From the NCBI GenBank assembly GCA_030704615.1, contig CM060731.1, positions 22,506,001 through 22,570,000 of the forward strand: a stretch of 64,000 nt of DNA. Direction: 5' to 3'. Numbering within the stretch: the stretch's first letter is position 1; every line of letters starts with the position of its first letter. Of the stretch, positions 32,501-45,395 are shown in pieces. The stretch comes from Takakia lepidozioides. Its lineage: Eukaryota; Streptophyta; Takakiopsida; Takakiales; Takakiaceae. The position numbers were made by a program, and so were the translations under genes. The notes beneath the pieces are model-generated. The model searched no databases. It saw nothing but the letters and a program-made list of their open reading frames with translations, and was not told the origin of the DNA.

Positions 32501-33226
32501 TAACACTTCTCTTTCCTTCATTCCCTCCTCGTGCAAGTGGGAGTTCACTGTATTTGACATACGATACTTGATTGGAGCCCAGATAATGTAGGCATTAGAT
32601 TGTGTTTGCTGTGTCTCATGGCTATAGCTCACGAGAAAAGAGTAGCTCAAAAATGTGTGGGGACATAAAGTCATCTTATGCATTATCCTAGATACATCCA
32701 CTACAAAGTGGTGCATCTGGACCTGTCGACTTATAAGAAGCGTTGGAAGCTGTCCGTGCCTGTATTTTCTCTTCTTGGTGGATGTGTAGCTTGTTATCCT
32801 GGCTGCTTTGTGGGTCTGTTTGAGGTTTTTGTGTTGAGCCACTTGTGCTTCCACGAGACTTGCCATAGTCTTGGGTTGGAGAGAATAGAATGTGGGCCAG
32901 CATATAGAAAGTTTACAGTAGGAGGGAGGCCAATTTGAACATAAGATGATGGACATGAAGAGGATTACATTCTGTGTTCTCAATTCATGCTTTGGGCTTG
33001 AGCGCTTACAACTTGGGGCCATGTAATTTGAAGGATGTTCAGGTAGCTATAGTTATTGCACGTGACAAATGGTTGATTTGTTGGCTGGCAGCAAAGAATA
33101 GAGGACCTGATCAAAGCAGGCAATGAGCTTGCGGAAGAGCAGAGGATGGTAATGAGCATGAAGCTTTCAGACGAGTACATGAAGAAACAAACAGGCCCTG
33201 GTGCTGGCATTTCTATGTCAGCTTGA
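26573..33226 (+). CDS. RCA: Rubisco activase (AAA+), chloroplast, 12 exons
   Basis: Exons: 26573-27059, 27441-27526, 27963-27972, 28277-28339, 28634-28747, 29101-29162, 30695-30749, 31083-31284, 31715-31821, 32019-32074, 32407-32499, 33092-33226. All have GT-AG borders, keep phase and sum to 1470 bp (489 aa; the family is about 430-475). An in-frame ATG at 26420 would add 51 aa; 26573 is preferred because a Ser/Arg-rich transit peptide follows. Mature start SSWTAKDY; YYIAPAFM; Walker A GGKGQGKT (about 28641); LSAGEMESEWAGEP; Walker B CLMINDLDAG (about 30710); TVNNQM; sensor TGNDFSTLWAPLIRDGRM (about 31220); IDTFPNQ; LDFYGALRSRTYD; a C-terminal helix with LSDEYMKK. The enzyme uses ATP to release inhibitory sugar phosphates from Rubisco in the stroma. 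The tail lacks the redox-regulated two-Cys extension of the plant alpha form. No stops or shifts are seen. Confidence 0.93.
29234..30273 (+). mobile_element. 5'-truncated LINE in a Rubisco activase intron, 14-bp target duplication
   Basis: The 14-base sequence TCTGTAGTTGAATT occurs at 29220-29233 and again at 30274-30287, flanking a 1040-bp insert inside intron 29163-30694. The insert holds the C-terminal part of a non-LTR retrotransposon ORF2. There is no poly-A tail; the 3' end reads GAGTACAA. Confidence 0.9.
29270..30181 (+). pseudogene. LINE ORF2 C-terminal fragment
   Basis: An uninterrupted 300-residue frame, first ATG at 29270. It shows the post-RT thumb region (RPALEYGSAIW, LESIQVGVLKECMSACSKT, ELGIP-like EFGIPSL) and a C-terminal zinc-type CPLCGQSEDSIHFLIHCPG. 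The polymerase core is absent because of 5' truncation. The open frame suggests a recent insertion. Confidence 0.85.
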
Positions 33227-35522
33227 GAGACGCTTAGTTGGCCAAATCCTCTAGAGCCATGCAAAGTTCCGTTTCCGTAAATGGCCATCTAGTGTTTCCG
33301 CCATGTCAACGGATAGGCTGGTTTGATAGCTTCTGAGACAGTGTGAACGTGCCTCAATGATGCTGTCAGTGGTGGGGTGTGGTTTGAAGAGGGCTGCAAA
33401 GTGAGAGTTGGCCAGTTTGACAAGATATCTGGGATCCAATCTGGTCGACATCCTGGAGTTCAGACATTGTCCGCGCGGCCCTTCTAATCTGGACTTTGTC
33501 AAAGAAGTACTTTGACATCTTCTCACCCTTTTTTCACCGATTTATACCAGCCTGGATTTTGAGTTTCTGTTCAGTCATGGTTTGGAAGATTTTCTCAGTT
33601 GATTCGAGCTTCCAGGTAGGTGAGGTAAGTAACTGGGTCCTGGCCTCCCAGCTCTAAACTTTTCTGGGAAATGCTAAGGCATTATGTGAGGGCTTGACCT
33701 TTCTTTTCAGTGCGGTTGCAAGGTTGCCGCTCATGAGCCACTACTTTACTGGGACCTGGCCAGGCCCCAACCGCGGCCAGTTGGTCCATTTATCGGTACC
33801 TTCAGTAACAAACCACATTCTAACTTCCATTGGCCCTAGAAATCTTCGATCTAAAGGACTTCATAAATTGTCCAAGCTCCCGGGAAAGAGAATGGTATGT
33901 AGAGTGCTGACCATTCAGATTCCAGTCCCAAGATATCAGATTCTGACACATGATCCTTTTTCTTGCCAAAACAGAATGTTATGGAACCTCACGACACCAC
34001 TGTGATGGAGGTTTTCAGTAAGACAAATCTCCTAGTGGCAAAGTGAGTATGTTAAATGCTGGCAATGATGCCATCAATTGTCGAGCTCCTAAGATAGCTA
34101 TGTCCATTACCCTTCAAGTTCTAGAGGACACACCAGACGGAAGAATGGAGGAAAATTTCTTCTTAGCTCCGCCATCCTTACTGCAAATGTGTAGCGTGCC
34201 AGGGGTTCAACATTTGTTCAATGTCAGTATTGTTGTGCAAGATTGTTGCAAAGGCCCTCTTGAAAATCAACTCTTGCAACAACCAACTTTCAATGTAATC
34301 CCACTTGTAAGTTCACTCACATGAACTTATGATCATACTCAAAGAGAGGGAGGGGACTCCAGTCAAAGCTGATGCAGGGTATGTTGGCCTATGACTGGTC
34401 ATCTAACAATGGTGAAAGATCTTAAAATTTTCGTCTTTTTGTAAATCCGGATCGAATTATAAGGAGCCCAACTTAAGTTCGGCCACAGCCGTGGCAATAC
34501 ACTTGGAACCACTTGATTTCATGAAGTTGAACCAATCAGAATGCTAGTGTGCACCCTGAGTCCTACCACCAATCACACTGATTTGGGGTTACATCAAATA
34601 ATTGTTTGCCAATGGGCAAAAATGACAAGGTTATCTTTTCCCTGCTTTCTCTCTTTTAATATTATTTTTTGGGCTCCGTTCCCTTTTTTTCTTTTAAATG
34701 AGCATTTTTTGGGGTCACGTACGCGCCCTAAACGGGGTTGGTTGCCTCTGTTCGGGCAGCTCTGCCCTGTTTTTGAAATAAAACCATATTATGCATATAC
34801 ACTACTATACGGTCCGTATATCACACCATGACGGCACTAGCCCAGCACCAAGCATGCCTGTTAATAGTTAATAGTTACTTCTACCGCATGCTTCTAGGCC
34901 TTCTTGCCCCCGCCGCGGAATATTCAGGAGAAAAACCTCGGGATATTGGAATCTTTCAAGGGTCTGGGACGGTCTTGTAGACGGACAGTATGGCCTTTTA
35001 GATGCTAAGTACATGTCACGTGTTTCCAGGCTCTCTGTGCGGCCTTGTTTTACTCGACGAACTTTTTTCCGCTTTTCGCCAAATGGAATCAGGTGAACGG
35101 AGAGGTAGTAGATCCGTACGACTGCCATTTGGCCGTGTTAAAATGTCGTACAACGACATTTGTAGCTCGCATTTTTCGCCACGTGGGGGAACAGTAAGTA
35201 CCATCTGAAAAGTAAAAGCGCTTCCCTCGTGGGTTTGTTTTAGAGTTACGTATGGCCATGTCACCTTTTGGTGTGGCGAGGCTGCACAGCCCGCGAGCCT
35301 GCAGTCTCGGTACGCTCAACCAGCCTTTTGTAAGTGGACCCGTCTCGATGGGCAGACTGCAGTGTTCACGAGGCTTGCAATGATCGTCAGGAGTCGTAGT
35401 CAGGCTCGCTTATTAAGTGGGGAGAAGGGAAATCAGGCGGGCCTGCTGTTGAACGACTAATTCGAGAAGCTCGCATGAGTGTGGGCTTAAGTATGTGCAA
35501 TTTTGAGATCTTCTCTTGAAGT
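33227..35522. other. Intergenic region between RCA and the WAT1-like gene
   Basis: Short open stretches occur (33694-34005 and 34043-34324, the latter ending at a possible donor CTTGTAAG), but I recognise no protein. The last 500 bases are the presumed promoter region of the transporter gene. Confidence 0.4.
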
Positions 35523-38500
35523 GTGAGGAGGGCAGCTGCAAGCTTGAGGATGGCGGAAACGCTGGCAGCAGGCAGCAACAAGGTATGGGTGGATGGAGGA
35601 GGAGCTGGAACGGTGGGTATTGTGTTGGTGCTTGTGCAGCTGAGCTATGCTGGATATTGTTTGCTCACCAAGGTTGCTCTCAACACCGGGATCAACGAGT
35701 TCGTATTTTCAGTCTATCGCGATGTTCTTGCGGTGGCGTTTCTGGTTCCCTTTGCTTTCTATTTTGAAAGGTGTGTACGTTCGATCAAGTCAAGCCAGTG
35801 AAACTGATTTGTCATCCTGCTTTTTCAGATTATACTGAAATGAGATTGAAGTTTAGACGGAAGCTATTCTCTGAAAGGTTTGATGCTACACAGCTTCGTA
35901 AACAATTCATCTTTTGCCTCCTCATTGGCAGCTGAATCCAGGAGGAATTTGGGTTTTCACATGTGCAGAGGGCAACGCACATCAGTGACTCCCACCGTGT
36001 TCCTTCAGCTTTTAGCGTGCGGCTTCACCGGGTCAGTCGCATTTAACATGTTTTCTGCCATTTGACGGGCACACTAGTTCTAGAGTTTGCTCGATGTAAG
36101 AGGAACTAGTGAAGAAAGACATACTGTTGCGAATTCCATACTCAACACCTCATCTATGACTACGGACATGTTGACACTCGACAATATGATGGGCTTTGAA
36201 AGGCAGTCTCAACAGATAGAAATAATTGGAAGAGCGAGGGATGGACTCTTTGGATCATATTTGCCAGGCCTTGTGGTCACACGTTCAATGAGGCAGAGAG
36301 AGAGAGAAATGAAATGAAATGGTGCTTTACAACGTGAGAGCTATTGTTTAGTCATACTAAAACTTAAGTGCTTTCCATAGCCTTGTGGCCATAGATAGAG
36401 GGTCACTGTTACAAGCTTTTCAGGCCCATCACACAGAAGTGTCCTTTCTATGCATTCTCGAGACAGCCTCTCCGTCTGAATCATTCCAATTATGTACACT
36501 TCAATGTATGATCTAGAGAGAAACGGACCATCATGGAGGGTGCAGGATATATGCATTCCAAGTGTTATTTCTTGAAGGCTTGTCCCACACATCCGCTGTG
36601 CTCACCTCAGCGTTTATAAACACCATACCGGTTTTTACGTTTGTAATTGGTGTCCTCTTCAGGTAACTGTCAGGTTCCATAACCCATCGAACTATTGTGG
36701 TCAGTCCGGAGTCTTTCAAATCTGTCCAAGAACTGCCAAACCTCAGGGTTTATGCACCTTCAGCTTGTATGGCCCTGTACTTTGGGTACAGGTTTGTGAC
36801 CCAGAAGGCCCCCTCAGGAAAGAGTTGAACTGCCACCAGATCTAAGTAGCTTCCAACACTTGGGACCATCGTCGACTTCTTGTTAATTGTCTGGCTTGCA
36901 CATATAGAAGGGAAATTTGGTCTGGTGAGAGTGCTGGTAAACCTCCTGGTTGCAATCCCAGAAGGGTGGATAATCCACAAGTTACTTGTACGTCATAGCC
37001 CCCCCCCAACAGTCAAACTAGTTTGCTCTCCCTCTCTTCCCTGGACGCAACAAACATCTCTCCCTCTTTCTCTCTCACATTTTGAGAGATATGATCTACT
37101 GTCCGAGACACTTTGGCTTGAGGTGATGGTTGATGTAGCCTGAAGTAGTTCTTGGTTTGTGCTGCCATGGGCCCTTGTGGCCCTCTGTCAATGTTAGAAA
37201 GTTTTCCTCCTCCTCTTGTCTCTTGTGCACCTCCAGAACTGGAGGCCATGTATCGCCACACAATCTTCTTGACATGATCCCTATCTCTCCCACACCAGTG
37301 GTTATCAGTTTGCACCCTCACAACTTTGATGAGACTCAAAGCAGCTGGCTCAAGTGCGTACGGTGATGGTCCCACATTTCCACTTTCTTTGAACAACACA
37401 GCCTGTGCAGCATCCCTGCTGGCTGCAAACCCAAGACGTGAGGAATTTTTTTCCAGTGCACGACAGGAACAGACCTGTCAGGCCAGTGCTGATCGAAGTC
37501 AACGTCAAGCAGACCTGGAAATCAGTGACAGCCCTCATAATTAAGTCACAGTTCTATTGTGACACCATCCTTGTCCTCAGCGACAGAATTTTGTTTTTAC
37601 TTTGCTCTCCCTCTCTTCTCGGTGCATTGGGGACGATTCAGGATGGGTTCATATAGTCTGAGGATTGAGGCTGAAAGATGGGATAAACTTAGTGTGGTTG
37701 TCCTGCTTGTGCTAGACAAGACAGGTTGTGGTGGCTGGTTGTTGGAAACCCCATCTATCTTTTTTATCTTGTTTACTATTTTCCTGTGGCCTATCTCTTT
37801 ATGCTTCCCTGGACATTGTAAAGTTGTTTACTTTCTTTCTCTCTCTTTAGTGGATGCTATGAAAGTTCTTTCTTTGTGTTCCCCAGTTTGCTCACATGGT
37901 CTTCAGATGATATCTAAGGAGTCAAGATGGTTTTGAATCTTGTACAGGGCTTGAAGAAGGGAAGGGATAGGATGGACTTGGGTACATACACTCATCATAC
38001 ATGAAAGAATTTTGCAGGGTCGAGATAATCCACATTAGGAGGCTTGACGGTCAAGCTCAAGTTGTAGGAATTGTGACATGTCTGGCTGGGCCATTGCTTA
38101 TGTCTCTCTACAAGGGACCAGCTGTTGTAAGTCACGGGCTATCAACAGCTGCGCCTGAGTCTTTACTCTCAATGTGGGGAACAGCAACAACTGAAGTGAT
38201 GAAGTCATCTATATTGGGCTTTCAAGTAGATTCTTGGAGATTTGGGTCACTCTGTTTAATTGTTGATTGTATCTGCATGGCCATCTTCATTAACCTTCAG
38301 GTTTGTCCTTCACGTTTTCCCTCGCAAACTTAATACTCCGTAAGGCCACGTTCCCCTCTCTTTCATCAGTAAGTTCCGCAATGGAGGGGATGCAGAAGCA
38401 GTGATAGTATCCCAGATTTGGCTCTCTCCTCACCCCCTGCCGTACTTCCCCCAACTGTGCTCCATAAGCATGATGCATATCTGTTTTACAATCCTATAGC

Positions 38501-40108
38501 AAGCAAAGTCTAAGGAGTCCCATCTTCCATCTTCCATCTCCCAATTTGTCAAGGCGATAGCAACAGTCCAGTCAGTACTTTCTCTCTCTATGAGCCTCCA
38601 GGAGTCTTAAGCAACTGAGCAATCTCTTACTAACAAGTATGATGTTCATCATTGCAATCATCAGCGACCAATTCTGAAGAGATATCCGGCACCAATCTCT
38701 CTGACAGCATGGGCCTATGTTTTTGGTGCCATTCTACTGCTCGTCACCGGGCTCATTGCTGTGAAGAACCCACAAGACTGGGCAATTACACAAAGATCTA
38801 ATGTCTATTCAATTGCATATGGGGTACGCCTGTTCCCCTCCTTAAGAATGTACCTTTCAATGAGCACTTCTTGTCCTTTGTGTGCGCTGCAGGTGACGAA
38901 CCTTCATATGTTGATGGTGATGAAGAGTCAACTACATTTGCGTAGCCTAAGAAGATTGAGGGAGGGGAGAGAGAGAGAGGGCAGACCAGCATTTTTTGAT
39001 TTGCCAACATTGTTATCAAGGTTTCTGGTTTACCAAGTTCGAGCTGGGAAAGAGAGATAGGCAGCTGGAGCGTCTTCACAGCATTGATGAACATCCAGCT
39101 TGCATGCCGTCCCTCCCATGCTGGGCACTGGGCTCAAGTTCAAACTAACTTGCCTACTTCTCTATAGTAAGTTAGCCCAGCTGCGAAGAATAGGTCCCAT
39201 ACGTCTGATGTGGCCCTCAGGGCTCTGTGGACAGCAGTCCTGGCCAGTTGTTGTATGGTCTGCCTGTTCTTGTTTGCTTGCTGCAGTAGTTCTATTGGTC
39301 TAAATTTTTAGTGGTTGTTTGTGTATTCCACTTGCATACATTTGAAGGATTGTCTTTTGCCACTGCAGGGGATTATTAACTCAGCATTAGCTTTCGCATT
39401 CCAGACATGGAGTGTCCAAAGGGTTGGACCCATCTTGGTGGTAATGTATAGTCCTCTGCAGACTGTCTTTGGGACAATTCTCTCACTCATCTTTCTTGGA
39501 GACAACTATTACTTGGGCAGGCAAGACCTATTTCCTTCTTTTTAACTTTGTCTTCTAGATGAGCTATAAATGTGCACAATGGTGGCCAGAGTCTGCAAGC
39601 AGCAGCTTCACTGTTGATTTCAAAGTATCTCTTCCAGAGAAGTGCTATGAATGCAAGTCTCATTCTTCAGTTCAGTTATCCCAAACTTAAGACGTTTGAA
39701 TGCGAACACGCAATGAAAAAGTCTCCAGGGGGCAGAAGCTAATGTTGGGTCAAGGAGATGCTATAAGTTATGCAGATCATGTGCTGTGTCCTTCTCTTGT
39801 TTTTCCCTTGGTTTGATTTTAACATCGCTTCATATTCAATCCGACGACAGTCTACTGCAATTTGATCAATGTTATGTCTGTGCTGAAAGGGAGGATGGGT
39901 TGGGTGGTTGCACAGTTTGCTTGGAGGCATTCTGGTTCTGGCAGGCGTTTATCTTGTTACCTGGGGTCAAAGTGAGGACCGTCGGTTGACATCACGGTCC
40001 CTTAAGAGTCAGCCAATCCTTGATTGCGAAGTGACAATTAAACCAATTGAGGAGCCCTTGTTATCAGGTAATTCCATCATCTCTATTCAATGTCAAAAAT
40101 ATATATAA
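35523..40108 (+). CDS. WAT1-related (nodulin MtN21-like) EamA/DMT transporter, 7 exons
   Basis: Exons: 35523-35770, 35970-36050, 36546-36662, 38018-38300, 38665-38823, 39369-39520, 39916-40108. They sum to 1233 bp (410 aa; about 401 if ATG 35550 is used), within the family range of about 350-400. Family marks: VQLSYAGYCLLTKVALN and VYRDVLAVAFLVPFAFYFER (exon 1); LSHTSAVLTSAFINTIPVFT (exon 3); AQVVGIVTCLAGPLLMSLYKGP (exon 4); LKRYPAPISLTAW and VYSIAYGG (exon 5); SVQRVGPILVVMYSPLQTV (exon 6); LLGGILVLAGVYLVTWG (exon 7). This gives two EamA repeats, about ten membrane helices. Family members move auxin, amino acids or other small molecules; the substrate is unknown here. The exon 2 donor (AT/GTTTTC) is weak and uncertain. 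The exon 6 donor is GC. The stop at 40106-40108 is assumed. Confidence 0.87.
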
Positions 40109-40459
40109 CCCTGCATAGTTTTATAAAAAGACCCAAGTGGGGTGACTGTACAAATGGGTGTAACTGTCCCCAAGAGGAAACAACCAAAGCTCGTAGAGCT
40201 AGATATATTAACACAAAGAAAGAAATCAAACTATTCTAGTATCACCTACAGCCTGAAGAAGGTCAGACAATAGGAAAGAATGTGGATCAGAGAGTGCGGG
40301 GAGGCGAGATGAAGCCGCCCCGGCAACCTCTGCCCGACGTAAAATAGATTGAGCTTGAGCCTTTTGCAAAGCAACAGAACCTCGTTGTCTAAAGAAAGCT
40401 ACAAGAACAGAGGCGTATGTCAAAAGGTCTGATCATCAGTCTGCATGCCCACCAGCCTT

Positions 40460-40825
40460 TTATAATATATATATTGGTATTAGATACCAGACCAGCCTCT
40501 ATCATTTTGGGAGAATATTTGGTCATATTCTAGACCAGGCTGAATTGATATCTCATACCATATAGTATGGTGAGTATGGTGAGATATGGTCTGAGATATC
40601 AATTCAGCCTGGTCTAGTATATGACCAAATATTCGCCATACTCACCATATAGTATAGATATGGTATGGTGGTCATGATACTCATACTCATATCAGAATCT
40701 GGAAAAAAAATACATCCGCCATTACGTAGATGAGACTGGTATAAAAGTTTTGTGATACGTCTAGTACTATGACCAGTCTGGTATGTCCTAAACTTGATAC
40801 CAAAACAACACTGGTAAGAACTTAA
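40460..40825. mobile_element. MITE/foldback element
   Basis: It is rich in TGGTAT/ATACCA words. It contains a long foldback (40513-40634) and ends in GATACCAAAACAACACTGG (40795-40813), like the element near 25861. The outer limits are approximate. It lies about 350 bases downstream of the transporter stop. Confidence 0.55.
40513..40634. repeat. 43-bp inverted repeat (42/43 match)
   Basis: Left arm 40513-40555 and right arm 40592-40634 are reverse complements with one mismatch and a 36-base spacer that is itself rich in GGTATGG/CCATA words. Confidence 0.9.
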
Positions 40826-41830
40826 TGCAGGCGTGCGATTTGACTGTGCTTTGGCCGAATTCAGGTAGCGTCGGCAATTCTGTTGAGGAAAAAAAAAGGT
40901 ATTGGAATAACTGGTTATTTAACCCTCTCACGTCCATGCGTTGGTTATGGCGGTTTAGGAGATATTTGTATGTTGCTGTCAGATTCGACAGCACAGTGCC
41001 GAAATAATTATTTTTTGGAGGCTCAGTCCATTTGGCACCTCATATTTTATATTCCAGGGTTTCAGCAGTTTAGAATTGAAATGTTTCACCACCTGCGACA
41101 CAAGCTTGCGATATGAGCTCCGCATCTTTAGAGGCTACACGCGCCCCTCCGCAACAATCAAGCAGTTCATGAGCACCAAATTTTCTTATTTGTGGACAAG
41201 CTGAGTATGTAATATTTCTGGATTTTTAGACATATCACTTGAGTTAATTCACAAAAATTTCAACAACGCAAAATATAATTTAATTTGCGTCGAATTTGAT
41301 AGCACCGTAGGGTATCAACGACGAAACAAAACAAACTACTTTCAAGTTAAAATAATATTAATATTTAATTTAAAAACATATTTAATCAGTTAATTATTTT
41401 ATTTATTATAAAAATAAAAATACTCCTGCTAGAGCTGACGTAATTAGGAGCCACTTCATTTTTCATTTTATGTCTACCGATCTATGTAAAAGGTGGGTTC
41501 TATAAACTTTTTAAAAAAATTAAATTAAAATTAAATTTTAGTAATAAAATTTTGAATATGTAATTTTAAATTTCAATCATGTGATTTTTACCTTCAGCAT
41601 TGACACTGTCACACTTGTTCTTCACCTTTCATCAAGCCAGTCGATGGTTCTCCTCCCCTCTCCCCTCACAACTATTAGAGTATGTTGCTGGACATCTGCT
41701 CCAAGAAAGATGGATCCACAATGCCACCAATGACCACCCTTGTTGCCTGCAGCTGGGTAACAACCAATACGTTCATATGGATACTGGGTAGGCTCCTCGC
41801 GAAGCTTTAGTTTGATACCTCAGAATGGTC
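40826..41830. other. AT-rich non-coding region
   Basis: No gene is recognised. 41230-41590 is strongly AT-rich, with runs of TTAAATTAAAATTAAA type. Confidence 0.5.
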
Positions 41831-42660
41831 ATGGAAGTTTGGGCGACAACTAGAGCCTTTTTTCTCATACACCACCAAATAGGGCTACAAGGCTATGTTA
41901 AATGCTCAACCTCTCAAAAGCAAATGGGAGGCCACGTGGGAACACCATTGAAAACTGGTCATCAATATGGAGGTTGGTATATTGGCGAAAATCGAGACCA
42001 GCGAAGATGTCTGCGTTTCTCTGGCAAATTGTTAACAAAGTCCTCAAAGTAGGGGATTGGTTGCAGTTCCAGGATGCCCTCTTGTGTGCTTGTTGTGCAA
42101 CAGGAATCATAGAAAGCTTGGAGCACTGCCTCCTTCACTGTCATGCACCAGCCACGGTATGGCCACTTGTCAAAAGCCTTACTCAAACTGGAACCCCAGG
42201 CAACTCTCTGCTGTTGATCTTCTTCTAAACTATGACCCCAGCACCAAACCCACGGCGGTTGCATGTCCCGTATTTGAAACACTTAGGGTAGCACTCTGTG
42301 GCATCTATGGAAAGCAAGATGCACAAAAACCCTTTTAGGAGAAACAACTACTACCTCTGCTCTTCTCACTTGCGTTTTTTATGATCTTGGTACTGAATCG
42401 AGGAAGGCACGGGCCAAGCTATGTGCATATATCAAACGGAAGCCTCAAATCGCAGCTGCCAGCCATGATAAGTTCTGCTCCACCTGGGGGAATGAGGGCA
42501 TCATCTGCTACATTGCATCTCCAGACTCCTGCATCTGGTCCGACCTTCCACCTCCCTCCTGGAGGGGACTTCGTGCAACACTCCACTGCGTCTCCCGAGT
42601 TTGAAAGGGACATTAATTGGAAACACCTTAAGTGTTCCACAAAAGCCTCATGGCTTCACT
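41830..42660 (+). pseudogene. LINE fragment with RT zinc-binding (zf-RVT) domain
   Basis: The frame 41902-42228 gives NWSSIWRLVYWRKSRPAKMSAFLWQIV, then C-A-C-C and ESLEHCLLHCHAPATVWP. This is the plant L1-type zf-RVT pattern (W..IW, K...FLW, CxxC, ES.EH...C). The following 400 bases continue the same element in other frames (ARAKLCAYI). RT itself is missing. Confidence 0.75.
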
Positions 42661-43730
42661 ATACCCAGGGGTAGGTAGCTTTAGTCAATATTCAAGAAGA
42701 CACCTTTAAAGCCCCAAGAGTGCTTTATTATTTTGGCAATCTAGATTTACTCTAGGGTATTGGATCATGGTTAATAGAAAATCGGTAGAAAACCGGTAAG
42801 GTCGGTAGTTCAATGCTAGCTAGGTCGGGTTTCGACAGGTTCCCTCTAGAAGGGATCAAGGTTCGTTCTTTCACTGAATACGGTGTGTGTGCCTCATGGT
42901 GTAAAAGGGATTTTAATTTTTTTTTCCCGACTAATCTGTAATAAATCTAACTAGAGCCTTTGTCCCCTATTCATAAATAATATTAATATTAATATTAATA
43001 TTAATAAAAAATAGATAGATACACATACATTTAATATTCATTGTAGAGCATATTAATAAGTATTTATAATATACTAATATATCTATATTTTTAATTATTT
43101 TAAACATTAATAAGAGATAAAATTTTGATATTATGAATTCTGACATTTAATTAGCTATTACCATTATCATATTTATAATATATATGTGCATCTCTCTCCA
43201 ACAACACAAACTGCTCGGTTGTTATGAATCCCCACTTGTGGTTGTCTCATGTAGTGTAAGACTGACGTCGGCGCCTGATTGCGTAAACCTATACAGCTCT
43301 CCCTCCCTTGTGACTAAACACCTTGGTCCCTAAAGCTGTTTTAGCTAGCTCTCAACCATGCAGGTGTTTTACCAATAGTTCCAATATAGCTGCTTTCCTC
43401 AACCAAACTCTGATTGCTCAAAGTAATGTTATGGCCCTCATACCAAACTATAGCAAATAGTGTTTAGCCGTACCGTACTGCCAATGCCTGACTCCCTATA
43501 GGCAAACAACTCATCCAACTGATCTGCACTTAGATCTGTTTGTGTGCCTTGGAAAATATGAATATTTTCCCCAACCACTTGAAGACTCAGTGACGATATG
43601 AGCCATTCCAAGCATACAAAACTTTCATGTGCCACACAGGTCTAATTCTTTGAGCATGGTCTTAGGAATAACTTACATATGGACAATTTTCTAGAGAATA
43701 AACCATCTTACTTTTGAAAATTCCATATAT
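42661..43730. other. Non-coding, AT-rich, with a TAATAT microsatellite
   Basis: A run of AATATT/TAATAT units lies at about 42977-43005, followed by very AT-rich DNA to about 43190. No gene is recognised. Confidence 0.55.
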
Positions 43731-43770
43731 AACTTATACACAGCCTGTGTCTGCCATAGCTTGGTCATAC
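43731..43770. repeat. 40-bp terminal inverted repeat, left arm
   Basis: Exact reverse complement (40/40) of 50789-50828. Its last five bases, CATAC, are the target duplicate of the inserted gypsy element. Confidence 0.92.
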
Positions 43771-44488
43771 TGTCGCGCACCTCACGTCGGTAAGCTCCCC
43801 CCTCAAGTCATAGTTACTCGCTTGATGCGCGCGCCTAACTCCAACCTGGCCGTCGGGCCAACTTGGAGCTTCGGCTGCTCACCGGGACATAACGGTCCCC
43901 CCTTGATCTCCCAAAGAACCCTCCAACGATTTAGAACCAGCAGAATTCCCTTTGGTAGTTGGCAGTCCGGAACAGCTCCCCACTCTTTGGTCGCTTTCCG
44001 GCTCGCTCGCTTACTCACTAGCTTTTGGTCACCAACGGGCTTGCACCATTCTCGGGGTTACTACTCCCTATATATACTTCTGTAGCTGTCCGCGGGGGTT
44101 TCACAAATAACCATGCCATTTTATGGCGAACCACCACGAACACCCTCAACTCCCGGTGATGAGTCGCGGTGAGTCTTGGCCCACTCACCACGGCCCCTAT
44201 GGACCGTGATGAGTCCCAAGACTCCCCACGACTCCCACCACGAGGTCTCTGCCCCAGGGTGAGTCATATGCCACCCCCACTAAGTCCCGCTAAGCTACCA
44301 CCACCCCTTGTGGAGCCACCCCCACCGCAACCAGGTGTGCGGGGCTCCACCTAGTGAGCACCTCCCCCTCCTTGAGTGCTTTGGGCACTCAAGGGTGCTT
44401 CAGCCCCCCATACCTGTCGCTGCCACTGCCCCCACCACAGGGGCAGCCCCTCTTGTGTCCCGACCCCTTGCCCTCAAGGGCCGCGACA
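43771..44488 (-). repeat. 3' LTR of gypsy copy 1
   Basis: 718 bp, very close to 50005-50729. It carries CCCTATATATAC, which on the minus strand is a TATA-type box. Confidence 0.92.
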
Positions 44489-45395
44489 CACACCCCTACC
44501 AACAGGGAGTCGATGTCCTCATCGGCTTGTACATTTTGTGGAAACGAACATCCAAGTTGTGGCATCCCACATCAAGGAGTTTGTTTCCGTACCATGGCGT
44601 CCCATGGCAAAGAACCAAACCCCACACTTGACTCTACTCTCCACTAGCTAGTTCGGCCGACTTCCTCCAAGTCCCGGCCAAGGGTGGAGCCTCTCAAGCT
44701 CCTCCCAGTGCACTCTTCTTGGCCTACTTCAAGGCCAAGGAACGATCCTCCCCGAGGATCGAATCGCCTTACTGCAACAACATTGCTTGCGACCGCTCAT
44801 GATGCCGCTTTTGGCATCACCTTGAGCAAGGGTTCACCTCGAACCCTCTTTGACTAGGAAGATAACCTTGAACCAACCGCGCGCCCCAATCACTACAATT
44901 GGGTCCGCCTTGGAATGCTGGCGTGAGGTACGGGAACACGCCGAAGCCGTATTACGACTTCGTCCCGAGGCTACACGATTATAGTACGTGAACGGAAGCA
45001 CGTAGCTTCCGCGTTAGCCCGCACTACAAAGCAACCCCCTCGGTAGCATAGTTATAGTATGCGCACGCGCCAGGTGCGCACTAGCACGTGAACTCCTAAA
45101 GAAGGCGCAAGTTTCCTTGCCCCTTTGGATGGAAGTCACCCGATTTCGGCACTGCGCAAACACACAATTAACCCAATTTACCTCTCCCACTTTTGTAAGC
45201 TAGCATGCATTCTACACACTAGCCAACCACACCATGCATCACCATTCCAAACAAAATAGGAAGCACAACATTTGGAACCCATTTCCTTTATAACAAATTT
45301 TTGTACAATACAAGTTTTTGCAATCGGATTCCTAAGCTAGCTAAGCCGGGCTAAGCATGCATTTCCTCCCCCACGCTCCAAGGTTGATGTCCCCA

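Noticed and set aside
34043-34324. Possible exon of a gene between RCA and the transporter
   Set aside because: Open for 93 codons with a donor-like end, but no family resemblance and no partner exons that I could join.
42770-42900. Possible tRNA or small RNA gene
   Set aside because: Repeated CGGTAG words looked structured, but no cloverleaf or conserved tRNA boxes could be drawn.
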